A DNA stretch of 64,000 nt from Botryococcus braunii (Eukaryota > Chlorophyta > Trebouxiophyceae). Each line of letters opens with the position of its first letter. Within the stretch, counting starts at the first letter, position 1. A program made the translations under genes and the position numbers. The notes under the pieces were generated by a model. The model saw nothing but the letters and a program-made list of their open reading frames with translations. It had not been told where the DNA came from and made no database searches. This document shows positions 50,301-61,613 of this stretch, piece after piece. The stretch is from contig KV908477.1 of assembly GCA_002005505.1 (NCBI GenBank), positions 1 through 64,000 on the forward strand, read 5' to 3'.

Positions 50301-52475
50301 GTGGAACATGATGGAGATGTGAGTGATGGAGAGAATAGGAGAATGTCAGAGGCCATTTGCCCAGGGGAAGCAACGGAAGCTCAGCCTAATGGACAGGACT
50401 TGGCCAGGCTGGAGGGCATGTCTGATCATGTAAGCGCTGAGAGTGAGGCAAGAGAGGTCAGTTTGGAGATTTCCAATCAGACACTTGATGGACAAAGGGA
50501 GTCTTCAGATGGCCAGGCTCTGCGTGCTTGTGAGGGACACACTGGGGAGTCACAGGTGTGTTGTGAGAGTACAAGCGTGGATGAGAGAGACACCACTGCA
50601 GGGTGTCGCACAGTGCCAGATTATGCTGCGCCTTTGAGTGATGAGTGCGTTTGGGACATGACGAGTGATGTAAGACCCAGATTGAGTGGAGCAGCATGTG
50701 AATCCTCCAAGGAGAGAAAGCTGCAGACACCTCCAGAGTGGGAGAGAGTCAGAGAGGTGTGTAACGCAGTAACCTCGAGCGAAAGAGTAGTGGAAGCACG
50801 TGCGTGTGAGCCTAGAGAGGATAGCCATGTTGTGCATGATCACAATCTGAATCCTGTAAAGGGTAAGATACCTGGGGTGAGGTGGTCCAAGGTGCCAATC
50901 CCTGGAAACCTCAGGGAGGCGCAAAGATCCCCTCAGTGGGAATTCTGGCGCCAGGCAATGCAAGAGGAGCAAGATTCTCTTGATGCGCACGAGGTGATGG
51001 AGTACGTTGAGAGACCCAGGGGACACAAGGTGATCCCTGTGCATTGGATCTTCTCTGTGAAGACTGATGCACATGGGAACGTGTTGAGATTTAAGGCTCG
51101 GCTTGTAGCCCAGGGCTGTAGACAGATTCCTGGAGTTGATGTAGATGAGGTCTTTGCACCTACCAGTAGCTATGGGTCCAGGAGGACTTTGCTAGCAACT
51201 GCTGCAGCAAAGAACATGGAAATTCACCAGGTGGATATAAAGACCGCCTTTTTGAATGGTGAATTAGAGGAGGAGGTGTATGTGACACAGCCTCCTGGAT
51301 TTGATAATGGCAACCCCAACATTGTGTGCAGACTGCGTAAGGCCCTTTATGGCCTGAAGCAGGCTCCCAGGGCTTGGCACAAGACCCTGAATGAGAAGCT
51401 GCTGAGTATGGGATATGAAGTGTGTAAGAGCGATGCGGGAGTTTACATAAAGAGACACGAGGATGGGGAGCTGTCATACATGCTTGTGTATGTTGATGAT
51501 CTTTTGATTGTGGCAATGGGTGCGGAAGAGATAGAATGGGTGAAAAAGGAGCTGTTGGCAAGCTTCAAGATTCATGACCTTGGTGAAGTCAAGGACTTCT
51601 TGGGCTGCCAGATCCTGAGAGATAGAGAGAATCGGTGCTTATCACTGAGCTGCGTGCCTAAGATTGATGCACTGTGTGAGAAGTTTGGGGTGAGTGCTGA
51701 GTCACGTACAGTCGATACTCCCATGAGTAAAGACTTTGTGATGTCTGGGATGCCGCAGGTTACAGTGGGTGAGACCAGCTTTGGGTCTGGGACTCCACTG
51801 CCTCCCGGGCATAGATATTGTGAGCTTGTTGGGTCTCTGTTGTATATTGCTAATACAACTCGACCTGATATAGCTCAGGCTGTGGGTGTTCTGTCCCGTT
51901 ACCGGAACGCTCCCACCACTGCCCACATGAATGAGGGCTTGAGGGTATTGAGGTATCTTCAGTCTACTCGAGAGTGTGTCTTAGTGCTGGGAGGGAAAGG
52001 GCCTGTGTTAGAAGGTCATGTTGATGCAGATTATGCTGGCGATATTGACAGCAGGCATTCTACCTCGGGATATGTGCTATCAGTGTTTGGCAGTGCTGTG
52101 GTCTGGGGTAGTAAGAAGCAACACTCAGTTGCTACCTCCACTGTGGAGGCAGAATTCATGGCAACCAGTCTGGCTATTAAGGAGCTTAACTGGCTGCGTG
52201 GGTTCATGGAGGAAATCGGAACTCCTCCTTGGTCAGTGAAGCTATACTGTGACAATCAGGGGTGCATTGCTAACCTGAAAAACCCACTGTATAGCAAGTA
52301 TACTAAGCACATTGCAGTGTGCTTCCACTTTGCACGTGAAGCTATTGCAAAGGGGCAGGTTACACTCTGCTATGTGGAGTCTGCAAGGAACAAGGCAGAC
52401 ATGCTGACAAAGCCTCTCGCTCGCCCTGCCTTCCAGATGCACAGGCGAGGGTTTGGACTTGTGAAGATGACATAG
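47331..52475 (+). CDS. Inner copia Gag-Pol polyprotein, 1714 aa, intact
   Basis: Single protein cut by its own protease into Gag, protease, integrase and RT-RNase H. Rough positions: gag core 60-240 (LELLHTSMGETETLEDYYNR), CCHC knuckle about 290-303 (CRYCNKLGHFERNC), protease about 385 (FLVDSGATIHLVND), integrase HHCC about 529-572 (HSRLGHPGEVNM, CANCHSSCEACIQGKHSR), catalytic Asp about 595 (HLDTVGPIS), Asp about 658 (RTDRGTEFLN) and Glu about 695 (TPQQNGVAERMNR), a long acidic variable linker (about 850-1180), RT from about 1237 (VHWIFSVKTDAHG, VDIKTAFLNGELEEEVYV, YVDDLLIVA about 1387) and RNase H (HVDADYAGDI about 1564, STVEAEFMA, LYCDNQGCI). No stop or shift was seen in 5.1 kb. A second ATG (47358) lies in a duplicated leader (GATCATGAAAAC twice). 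No separate Gag product signal is visible. Confidence 0.95.
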   Translation: MKTRSRQVIMKTRSKRTATESGSAGSGSSISASPSQPANSTAQSGEMCIAMTKTGGVVTTNVKCPVTLDREGVEFPLWDLAYVAACGLKRCKAAIEAPMPDTEENAAALLMLIESVPKAWGAKLAAMQVAANAYQWVRERFTGGADQEVTARWLELLHTSMGETETLEDYYNRKVALFHALKRNGHSIMEREAKLAIIKGLPEEAKETGMFSSSAGKDLEGLWEIISTTAKGLGFNDQVPRVTPVARAAITPAYSTTPGTASPQETQAGGQGGQASSTKVEGRDRRDNRRCRYCNKLGHFERNCLKKEADEKMQQNLQQVMAAMANLLPQFQNQASAAVARPPEGSGNGNNFFPGGYPPPSGMSAMISLNVLTPTRVMPEARSFLVDSGATIHLVNDLSLLHSPTLHRNPIPLHMATSDATGQIIATGSLCLSSAEQQPLWLHNVHCVPSATANLISVTAAIRDGASFVTDSVGSYTGMRGAQNWSCSVAQRNGLYFLQKVSPVRNPVSVFVNTARAPVAHDCRLRALWHSRLGHPGEVNMRRLQSEDLVLGIPVSLSPCANCHSSCEACIQGKHSRPPFGTSSRAATEPLERIHLDTVGPISPTAITGERFFVTIVDEATHYVIALAVKTKDAISSAVRDLLIFWQRQLNRSVKCIRTDRGTEFLNSTLKGFCTQEGIKFETSAAYTPQQNGVAERMNRTIKEKARTLMLHAAAKQSLWKEAVETACILYNMGPVTGRDKTPYEAFHGVKPDVSLLRTFGCLAHVHIPDHQRGVFESKTSPGLFTGYSSVSKAYRIYMGNGIWKESRDVTFLEHLRGADRVGLSTMSPVSPNAVQQPFALPFVQQEGQQSLGQLSFWDSDDPEPLCNREVNVQQSGPDSPCATTPCATTPCAINPCENSETTSVNVDGEPTSSELSHTQSGHSWSVLGHMENLARGGEETKSHMQRLNNVQECVRMEVGAMGVRGQDGLTRQQRYDQRVAARETAAEVTVEHDGDVSDGENRRMSEAICPGEATEAQPNGQDLARLEGMSDHVSAESEAREVSLEISNQTLDGQRESSDGQALRACEGHTGESQVCCESTSVDERDTTAGCRTVPDYAAPLSDECVWDMTSDVRPRLSGAACESSKERKLQTPPEWERVREVCNAVTSSERVVEARACEPREDSHVVHDHNLNPVKGKIPGVRWSKVPIPGNLREAQRSPQWEFWRQAMQEEQDSLDAHEVMEYVERPRGHKVIPVHWIFSVKTDAHGNVLRFKARLVAQGCRQIPGVDVDEVFAPTSSYGSRRTLLATAAAKNMEIHQVDIKTAFLNGELEEEVYVTQPPGFDNGNPNIVCRLRKALYGLKQAPRAWHKTLNEKLLSMGYEVCKSDAGVYIKRHEDGELSYMLVYVDDLLIVAMGAEEIEWVKKELLASFKIHDLGEVKDFLGCQILRDRENRCLSLSCVPKIDALCEKFGVSAESRTVDTPMSKDFVMSGMPQVTVGETSFGSGTPLPPGHRYCELVGSLLYIANTTRPDIAQAVGVLSRYRNAPTTAHMNEGLRVLRYLQSTRECVLVLGGKGPVLEGHVDADYAGDIDSRHSTSGYVLSVFGSAVVWGSKKQHSVATSTVEAEFMATSLAIKELNWLRGFMEEIGTPPWSVKLYCDNQGCIANLKNPLYSKYTKHIAVCFHFAREAIAKGQVTLCYVESARNKADMLTKPLARPAFQMHRRGFGLVKMT

Positions 52476-52488
52476 GTGACAGGGTGCT

Positions 52489-52500
52489 GTCAAGGGGAAG
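52489..52500 (+). promoter_or_regulatory. Polypurine tract of the inner copia
   Basis: CAAGGGGAAG lies directly before the 3' LTR and is expected to prime plus-strand DNA. The outer copia has nearly the same tract at 57178-57187. Confidence 0.8.
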
Positions 52501-53379
52501 TGTTGAATGAATTGGTCAATACTGTACTTAGTGACATCCCCTGTCACATGCCATCAACAGCAGTGTAAACTATAGCCGTTATAGCCCTTTATGAACGGTA
52601 TAGATCATACTCGTACCTCAATGACATAACACGTGACTTGTACGATATGCGTTCTCAATAGACATTACGTATGGTAGTACTTTAGGATCCCTGCAGTCCG
52701 AGCCATCCCTGGGCAGCCCAGGAACGGCTCGGTACTTGTCCGAAGCATGTTGGTATCCTTGACCAACCTCTACTGTTGGAGAGTGCTGTGTGCTGTTCCT
52801 GGAAACGTTGTAGCGTGGACGGTTTTTCCCACAGGCTACGAAGTGACGCTGCCGTCGTGCCATCACTGCAGGTGTGTTTAGGATTCTCAAAGCCGTTCCA
52901 GATATGATTGTGCTCAAACATTCAGACCAGTTAGATATTACTGCTGTGTGCATTGATGAGAGTGCATGACGAGAGCGCACTGAATGTTTGACCTCATTGA
53001 GACTTATGTTGACGTCCACCGTTGTGGCGGTAAGATAGTTTCACTGTACAAACATCACAAAGAGACCTTGCTGAGTTACTGATGAACTATTATTGTATTC
53101 TAGTGACGTAAAGTAGACATCGCAAGGCCTCTTTGGTGCTGAACTCTGCTATCAGGCAAGGCGTAGTGTTACGTGGTCTTTAGCAAGAGTGAGAGCAGTT
53201 AAGATCATTTGTAAGACTTGTCCGAAGCATGTTGGTATCCTTGACCAACCTCTACTGTTGGAGAGTGCTGTGTGCTGTTCCTGGAAACGTTGTAGCGTGG
53301 ACGGTTTTTCCCACAGGCTACGAAGTGACGCTGCCGTCGTGCCATCACTGCAGGTGACGCCGCAAGCAGAAATGCTTGA
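52501..53379 (+). repeat. 3' LTR of the inner copia
   Basis: Offset of exactly 6357 bp from the 5' LTR over all 879 bp, with no mismatch noticed. Confidence 0.95.
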
Positions 53380-56300
53380 GAATGCAAGGCACGAAGTATT
53401 CTGGCTGCACAATGTGCAGTGTGTTCCTTCTGCGCATACCAACCTCATTTCAGTCACTGGTGCAATTCAGGATGGAGCATCTTTCCTGACTGACACTGCA
53501 GGTGGTTACACAGCCATGAAGGGACCTGAAGGGTGGTGTGGAGATATCACCCGCGCACGAGGTCTGTTTTTTTTGGAGTTTGTTAGTCCTGTCAGAGGGC
53601 AGCAAGTTGGCTGCAGACATATTGATCACATGGCTGAGGCGTCTCATCTTAGGAAAGGACACGTGTGTAGCGAGAGATCTCTGTGGCATGCTAGGTTAGG
53701 TCATCCTGGTGCCAGCAGCATGCAGAGGTTCTCCAAGGAAGATCTGGTTACAGGAATCAATATCTCCCTTGCTCCCTGCTCTGAGTGCCCCAAGCACTGT
53801 GAATCGTGTATACAAGGGAAACACTCCAGACCTCCTTTCCCTGTATCTTCCAGGCCTGCACATCACCCACTCGATAGAGTCCATGTGGATACTGTGGGTC
53901 CCATATCACCTCCTGCCATCACAGGTGAACGATATTGGGTCACTGTAGTGGATGAAAGTTCACACCAAGTTGCCTCCCTGCCTGTGAAGTCAAAGGATGG
54001 CATCCCAAAGGCTGTGATAGACCTGCTCCGTTTTTGGCAGACCCAACGAGGCACGGTTGTGAAGTGTGTGAGGACTGACAGGGGTTCAGAGTTCCTGAAC
54101 CAGCAATTCAAAGAGTTTTGTGCTCAGCAGGGCACTAAGATGGAGTCCTCAGCGCCCTACACGCCTCAGCAGAATGGGGTGGCGGAGAGGATGAATAGGA
54201 CCCTGAAGGAGCGAACAAGGACTCTGTTGGTCCATGCTGCAGCAGACCCCTCCCTTTGGAAGGAGTCGCTTGAGACAGCTACCCTCCTCTACAATGTGGG
54301 TCCTACTTCAGGCAGGTCCCTGACCCCCATGGAATTATTCTTTGGTGTCAAACCTGATGTGTCTGTGCTGCGCACGTTTGGCTGTGTAGCCCATGTGCAC
54401 ATTCCCAGTGGCCAAAGGTCTGTTTTTGGGCCCAAGACCATCCCTGGGATGTTTACTGGTTATTGTCCCCAGTCTAAAGCGTATCGTGTGTACGTGGGGA
54501 ATGGAGTGTGGAAGGAGAGTAGGGACGTCAGCTTTATCGAGCACTTGAGGGGGGCTGAGAGAGTGGGTCTATCAAAGGTCCAGCCTGGGTCTGTCTATGA
54601 TTCTAGGATATCACCCCCCCTTGGCAGTGAGAATCTGGCAACGCCTCAAGCAATTCCCTCTGCTGCTCCACCCACGTTCTGGGATGAGGAGGATGACCAT
54701 GGAGTGGAGACGCTTTCCACTGGGGCTCCTGGGACCTCTGGACTTTGTGCTGGGGATCAGTCTGGAGACGGGACCACAGCAGCACATGACCAAGGAAACC
54801 CCACCAGCCTGGATTCTACTGTTGGGACCCCAGAACCATCTCAGCACTCGTGGTCGGTGCTTGAGCATATGCAGAATCTGGCCAGGGGGGGGTGTAGAAA
54901 CTCAATCCCAGGTAGAAAAAATGCAGAAGGTACAAGAGGGGTTGCGAATGCAGGGGAAGTCACAAATTCCCCTTCCTCCAGGGACCACCCTTACAAGGGA
55001 GCAGCGTTATGTACAGCGCGTGGCTAGGAGAGAGCATTCTGACATCCCATTGCATGCCCCTGACCCAGGTCAGGCAATTGTGAGTGAGCCAAACATGGTT
55101 GGTCTCCCTGATATGCAGGGGCAGGTTGAGACAGTCGAGGCTATGTTCGGTGCAGATGTAAGAGATGAGAGTAGTGGGTTAGACATGCCAGCAGTAGGGG
55201 AAGCTGGTGCCCAATCCCAGTCACTGGCTAGTCATGCTTATGGTGTGCAGGCTGACATTGTAGGCGCAGCTCAGGCAAGTCTGGGTAGTGTGCCCAAGTG
55301 TGAGTCCAGGAGAGAGAGAGAGCTGCTGCTCCCCTCTGCATTGCGGAAGGTGCGAGAATGTAAGGGTGCTGCACATGAGTCCAGTAGTCAAGGAGAGAGA
55401 GAGAGACTTGAGAAGGAATCAGATAATCCCGGCAGTACTGCCCAGTCCCAGCATAAGGTACATAATGTACCTTATTCTGGCAACCAGGGAGAGAGAGAGA
55501 GAGAAGGGAACAGCATCAGTAAGGCTGACAGCCCTGCTGCACCACAGCATAAGGTACAGAGTGTACCTTCTGTCACGTTGGGAAAAGTTCACGTGCCCTC
55601 AAACTTGAGGGAAGCCCAGCGCTCACCTCAGTGGGAGTTTTGGCAGCAGGCAATGCAAGAGGAGATGGAGTCTTTAGACACCCATGAGGTTATGCAGTAT
55701 GTGGAAAGACCCCATGGGCAGAAAGTTATCCCTGTTCATTGGATTTTTTCTACAAAAAACGATGCACATGGGAATGTCACTCGGTTTAAAGCAAGATTGG
55801 TTGCCCAGGGTTGCAGACAGATTCCTGGTATAGATGTTGGTGAGGTTTTTGCACCTACCAGCAGCTATGGTGCTAGGAGAGCTGTGCTGGCAGTGGCTGC
55901 CACACAAAATCTTGAGATCCACCAAGTGGATATCAAGACAGCTTTTCTCAATGGGGAGTTGGAGGAAGAGGTCTATGTAACCCAACCACCAGGATTTGAG
56001 AATGGCAACACGAGAGTTGTGTGCAAGCTCAGGAAGGCACTCTACGGTCTTAAGCAAGCCCCACGGGCTTGGCACAAGACCTTGAGCGACAAGTTGAGCG
56101 TGATGGGGTATAGTGTGTGCAAGAGCGACGCTGGGGTATACATCAGGAGGGCCCCTGATGGTAATCTGTCGTTTATTCTTGTTTATGTCGATGATCTTCT
56201 CATAGTTGCCAGAGTGGTTGCAGAGATTGAGTGGGGGAAAGAGTTATTGAAGAAGGACTTCACCATCCATGATTTGGGAGAGGTGAATGATTTCCTGGGG

Positions 56301-57167
56301 TGTCAGGTCCTACGCAATAGAGTTCAGGGCACTATTTCCATGAGTTGCACTCCCAAGATTGATGCTCTTGTGGAGAAGTTTGGCGTTGCTGATGATGGAC
56401 GTGGGGTTGATACCCCCATGTCCAAGGACTTCGTGGCTAGCAGCAGACCCGAGTCCTCAGATGGTATGTCACATGGGGCTGGTACCCCTCTGCCACCTGG
56501 TCATCGATACTGCGAGTTAATTGGATCGTTACTGTACATAGCCAATACGACCCGGCCTGACATTTCTCAGGCTGTTGGAGTGTTGTCAAGGTATAGAATG
56601 ACACCCACTACCTCACACTGGAATGAGGCCATTCGAGTGCTGAAGTACTTGAGAGATACCAGAGAGTTAGCTCTTACTCTGGGTGGAAAGGGCCCTGAGC
56701 TAGAAGGCTATGTTGATGCCGACTATGCTGGGGACCTGGACCACAGGTATTCCACCACTGGCTATGTTCTATCAGTCTATGGTAGTGCCGTGGTTTGGGG
56801 AAGCAAGAAGCAGAGCTCAGTTGCTACCTCAACTGTGCAAGCTGAGTTTATGGCAGCTGGCCATATTGTGAAGGAAGCCAACTGGCTAAGGGGCTTCTTG
56901 GAAGAGATAGGGGCTGCACCTTGGAGGGTCAAAATTTTCTGTGACAACCAAGGATGCATTTCTAATTTACGGAACCCCCTGTATTCCAAATTCACAAAGC
57001 ACGTTGCAGTAAGCTTCCACTACGCTAGGGAAGCTATGGCACTTGGGCAGGTAGATATCCTCTATGTGGAATCTGCACGCAATGTGGCTGACATTATGAC
57101 CAAGCCACTTGCCAAGCCCGTGTTTGTTGGTCATCGTGATTCACTAGGTTTGAGAAGATACACTTAA
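53380..57167 (+). pseudogene. Outer copia Pol: integrase, RT and RNase H, one frameshift
   Basis: Continues the frame cut at 46143. Seen: WLHNVQCVPSAHTNLISVTG, integrase HHCC (HARLGHPGASSM, CSECPKHCESCIQGKHSR), Asp (HVDTVGPIS), Asp (RTDRGSEFLN), Glu (NGVAERMNRTLKERT), RT (VHWIFSTKNDAHG, VDIKTAFLNGELEEEVYV, YVDDLLIVA) and RNase H (YVDADYAGDLDHR, STVQAEFMA, FCDNQGCI). The frame breaks in a run of G at about 54886-54893: HMQNLARG in one frame continues as GVETQSQVEKMQ in the next. In the inner copia the matching region reads through (HMENLARGGEETKS). Everything else is open, so a single slip, real or from sequencing, separates it from an intact Pol. Confidence 0.9.
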
Positions 57168-57187
57168 AGCATGCAGGCAAGGGGAAG

Positions 57188-57881
57188 TGTTGAGTTCTGA
57201 ACATTATTATTGAATGCCTTGTGCTTTAAGTGATCTTCATGTGTGCACTATTAGGATATGGGTCCATTGAGAACATAAGGTACCTTGAGACACGGCAGAT
57301 TCTGGACGTTTTCGAACATAAGGTACAATCCTATCTAGATCACACGTTTGTCGGATGAACTCTTAAGGCTGCCCCACCGGAGTGAATACCAACTGGTTGT
57401 GAAAGATGCTGGGCATCACCAGATGCTAGTCTTGTCCGACAGTTGTGTGTGGCACTCAGCAGACAGTCGTACGGACTGTAGCTGGAGTAACTTCGTCTAT
57501 TGACGACCTGTCTGCTTTGTACAGGTACGGTGCGGCAGTGTGTGTTGTATCATTGTTGCTATTGTGAGAGTGAACAAGCTTAGTGTACCCTGTAGTCACT
57601 CAAACAGATAAGGGACAGTGACTTCAGGGAGTATAGGCATGTACTTGAACGTAGCCGTCTAGAGCCTTATCTAGTGATTGCTTGATCGGTGCTTGTGTAC
57701 AAGATAATGATGTAACGGAACTGGTTGTGAAAGATGCTGGGCATCACCAGATGCTAGTCTTGTCCGACAGTTGTGTGTGGCACTCAGCAGACAGTCGTAC
57801 GGACTGTAGCTGGAGTAACTTCGTCTATTGACGACCTGTCTGCTTTGTACAGGGAAAGCCGATTGCCCATAACCTTTCACA
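57188..57881 (+). repeat. 3' LTR of the outer copia
   Basis: 694 bp, offset 13560 bp from the 5' LTR, same internal 135-bp repeat (57391-57525, 57719-57853). It is followed by the target duplication GGTTT. Confidence 0.95.
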
Positions 57882-57886
57882 GGTTT

Positions 57887-59183
57887 GTGATTAGGATATG
57901 CTTCACTTTAAGTCTCATCCACCCCAGCAAATCCAAGAGGCTTTGGGACAGTCAGCAAAGGCCCTGCAGACCTATGAATGAGTCCGGTCGGTACATAACT
58001 TATCATACAGTACTGTGACTCACAAGCATGCATCGACATACTTGAGGATATTCATCCTATGAATATTTGAAATGGTTGCTACAGGATATGAACGACTCAC
58101 ACAATCAGCACGTGTGGATGCTGTCTCCTGGAGATTTCCCCTTTTTGGCACCCAGCTGCCACTACCGCACCTGGGTAGTGGGTAGTGCTGGCAGCAGCTG
58201 GCTGCACAGAGTGTTGGCAAACTACCTTTTCTGTATGCATGTGTACTTTCATGAACTTAACTGCAATTAAGTTTAACCTATTTTTTCGTATATATGTGCA
58301 TAATCCCCCTGTATGGACGTACATATTTGGCAACCCCTGTGTATTTCGTACGCACCTCCCCTATTCGTTTTCATTGTCGTGTCCATTTTATCGACTTTTC
58401 CCCCTAGTTTTCTGATGGGGGCAGGGCTGTTATGAGGCTTTCCCCTTGCCTATAACCCATAAAACGCACATACGTACGCCAGCATAATCAAGTCATTGTG
58501 GTTCCTAATTCTTTTAATAGCAAGCTTTCTTCCACCGCAAGTAACAGTGGTGCTTGGACCGATGTTTGGCAGTGAGGTGATGTCAACGTTTTCTGATCAC
58601 ACGTGGACAACCCTCCGTGTCTGGACGCGGGATTCCCTCGGGCTGAAGCGTCAGCGTGTCAGGGATGCTGATCTATCCAAACAAACATTGTAGATGCATT
58701 TTTTAACTATATGCAACATCCTTACTGAGAAAGAGGAACAACTTAATTGAATCGTCACTTGGATGGAAGTCCTTATATTAATATTCTCGCAAACGGGTCA
58801 GGTTCGTAACAAACCGTACGTACATTTTGGGGTTCCAGAGGCTTGTGCTTGATGAAGGCTGGGAATAAACTGGCACGGACTCTAGTAATATGGGTACCGA
58901 GATAATAGCGCAGTTGCCTCAGCTTGAGGTTGCCTGTGAACTCCTCTATAACTCGCAGGTATGCGATCAAACCACCGGTTAGGTGGGACATCTGTGCTGG
59001 TGCATTTGCTAATGAATATGGTGCGTGATAGGATCCTATTGAGAGATCAAAAGCGGAGCATTACTTGCGTCCATTCGGTCAAAGCGTGGAGTATGTCACA
59101 CCCTGCAAGGTATTGGCATTTCCAAATTCATGTGGCTAATTGATTGGACTCGGAGCAAGAAGTGATGTTTAATTTGTGTGCAG
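57887..59183. other. Sequence between the copia nest and the first exportin exon
   Basis: Unique DNA without a recognised exon or repeat. Exportin-7 needs about 50 more N-terminal residues, so a first exon should lie here or left of the copia nest. It was not found. Confidence 0.4.
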
Positions 59184-61425
59184 TTCCTTCTTGATAATTC
59201 CCAGTCGGCATACGCTCAGTTGCTGGCATGCTCCAGCCTGCTCAAAGTCGTTACTGAGCACAGCCTCAGGTATGACCCATTCCGGCTTCTCTCCGTTTGT
59301 AGTCTGGGCAGTGTATCACACATTTCTGAAGTGCATTTGCGGATGTTCCAGTTTGTCCGTAAAGAAGGAGATGCGAAGCTACTTCCTTACGTACTTGCAA
59401 AGGTACGCTTTTCTAGTTATTTATGGAACTACATTCAACTCCTATGTTCAGGCCTGAGGCTCTTCGCATTGTTGCAGCCGCGGTGCTACACTGCAACCCT
59501 TTGTTGTAACAGCATTGGTACAGCTTCTCTGCCGCACGACGAAGCTGTGCTGGTTTGATGACGACGTGTTCAAGAACATCGTGGAGGATGCGAAGTCTTT
59601 TCTGGAGCAGGGAAGCACCGGGGGATCTCAAGCACATTATTTTCTTGGCTTGAAGATTTTGAATATGTTAGTAGCTGAATTTAATCAGCCCACCCCCGGA
59701 AAGACGCTGACTCAGCACAGGAAGCTTTCTGTGGCTTTCAGAGACAACGCTTTATTAAAAGTGTTCCAGCTTTCTTTAGTTGCCTTACAGCACCTCCAGA
59801 CCAACCCAATGGCTGAAGAGAAACTGAAGGAGCAGGTGTGGATGGCCTGCAAATGGCTGTTGCTAGCATCTGAATATTGTTTCTATGATGCTAAAAGGGT
59901 TTGTTTTGCAGGGACTGAGTCTGGCCTTGCAAAATTTGTCTTTTGATTTTGTGGGAACGTGCTTAGATGAGTCTGCTGAGGATTTGGGGACAATCCAGGT
60001 AATGATGGGCTTCTAATCGCTTTTGAGTCGCGGCTCCTGCTGGAACAGCCACTTACTCCTACTGCATCTGTGCAGGTGCCCTCAACATGGCGTCCATTAA
60101 TTGAAGATCCCAAGACCTTGCAACTATTTTTGGACTACTATGGAAGCACAAAGCCGACCTTGTCAAATACAGCCCTTGAATGCTTGGTACTTCCTCCTGC
60201 ATTCTGGGATTGAGTGTTCTGAAACATATTTTGACCCTGGTCAAATTGCACTTTCTGGCAAGACTTTTAAATGTCAAAAGTTAGTGCTGTTCAATGCTGA
60301 TGACAACTGCACTTTCTGGCAGCACTCTTGTATGTCAAAAGGGCAGTGCTGTTTCACAGCTGAGGACAACTGTCTGTGCAGGTGCGACTAGCATCTGTGC
60401 GGAGATCTCTGTTTTGCAGTGAGTCTGAGAGGTCTAAATTTTTGAATCATCTTGTGACGGGGACTCGTGATATATTGAGAACTCAGATAGGACTAGATCA
60501 GCACGCAAACTATCATGAGTTTTGCCGCCTCCTGGGCCGTCTGAAAACCAATTACCAATTGTCCGAGCTGGTGAGTCTTTACTGAAGTTAGCTAATGTAG
60601 AGGTGGTTGCTGAACTTCGATTAATAGAAAGGTTTTACAATTGGGCAGTCTGCAGCTTTTCGTTGTGAAGGGAGCTCCAGTGTAAGGGACTACAGTGTGT
60701 CCTTGTTGCACTCATTACCAAATTTTAAAGCTCAGAACTCTGTCAGAGTTCATCTTACAGACTTGGAGTTTTGGTCACGTTGATGCCTTCAGTACTGCTG
60801 CCTGTGCAACTTGCGATCAGGCTCAAGCTTCTGTAGTACATACAGAGGCCGACTGTTTATTGTTATATTGGGGTGCTCCTTCCATCATTGTATATGACGT
60901 GGACACTGGCTTGTATTGCAGGTGAATGTGGATAATTACCATGAGTGGATACAGCTTGTGGCTGAGTTTACCGCCAAGTCGTTGACCTCTTGGCAGTGGG
61001 CATCAGGGAGTGTGTTCTACTTGTTAGGGCTCTGGTCCCGATTAGTTTCATCCATGCCCTATTTAAAGGGGGATGCGCCTTCACTTCTGGACACGTATGT
61101 ACCTAAAATTACGAAGGCGTACATTACTTCCAGGTATGAAATACCCCGGAGGTGAACCGAGGGCTAAGTCCCTTTTTCTTTACAGACTACGTTTCACGCT
61201 AAAAGTAGGGCGTTGTCCCTTTCTCTTTACAACCTATGTTTTATTGCCAAGAAGATTGCCTGCCTTCATTGTTAGTGCCATATGCCACACAGCAAAGTGT
61301 ATCTTTGGCATTCAATTGGGGTGATCCTGGGGGCGTGTGTCAATTGCGAGTTCCTCTCACCGGTGGCCGACAAAAGATATTGGGGTTTAGGATAGACCGG
61401 AAGTAGGGTGGGAAACAGAGGGAAG

Positions 61426-61507
<82 letters not shown>

Positions 61508-61551
61508 CACACACACACACACGCACGCACATGCCCGTGCTCGCTCGCGCG

Positions 61552-61613
<62 letters not shown>

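Larger units (their letters stand above)
46144..53379 (+). mobile_element. Inner Ty1/copia retrotransposon, apparently intact
   Basis: 7236 bp. Two 879-bp LTRs (46144-47022, 52501-53379) look identical by eye. GAATG target duplication, tRNA-iMet primer site, purine tract CAAGGGGAAG, and one continuous gag-pol frame without stop or shift. It sits inside the protease-integrase interval of the outer copia in the same orientation. The LTR begins TGTTGAATG and ends GCTTGA, so the usual CA end is replaced by GA. Confidence 0.95.
43628..57881 (+). mobile_element. Outer Ty1/copia retrotransposon, interrupted by a second copia
   Basis: Two 694-bp LTRs (43628-44321, 57188-57881) with TG...CA ends and a GGTTT target duplication. 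One difference was noticed between them (T at 43761, A at 57321), so insertion was recent. The primer site follows the left LTR with no gap, and a purine tract (AAGGGGAAG) precedes the right LTR. Without the inner element it is about 7.0 kb. Gag and Pol form one frame, except for one slip in a G run near 54890. The inner element entered between protease and integrase. Confidence 0.95.

Noticed and set aside
59270..59351. Reading straight through exons 1-2 of exportin-7 in one frame
   Set aside because: The open frame is accidental. Splicing 59269 to 59352 restores the family text [21 protein letters not shown], which the read-through lacks.
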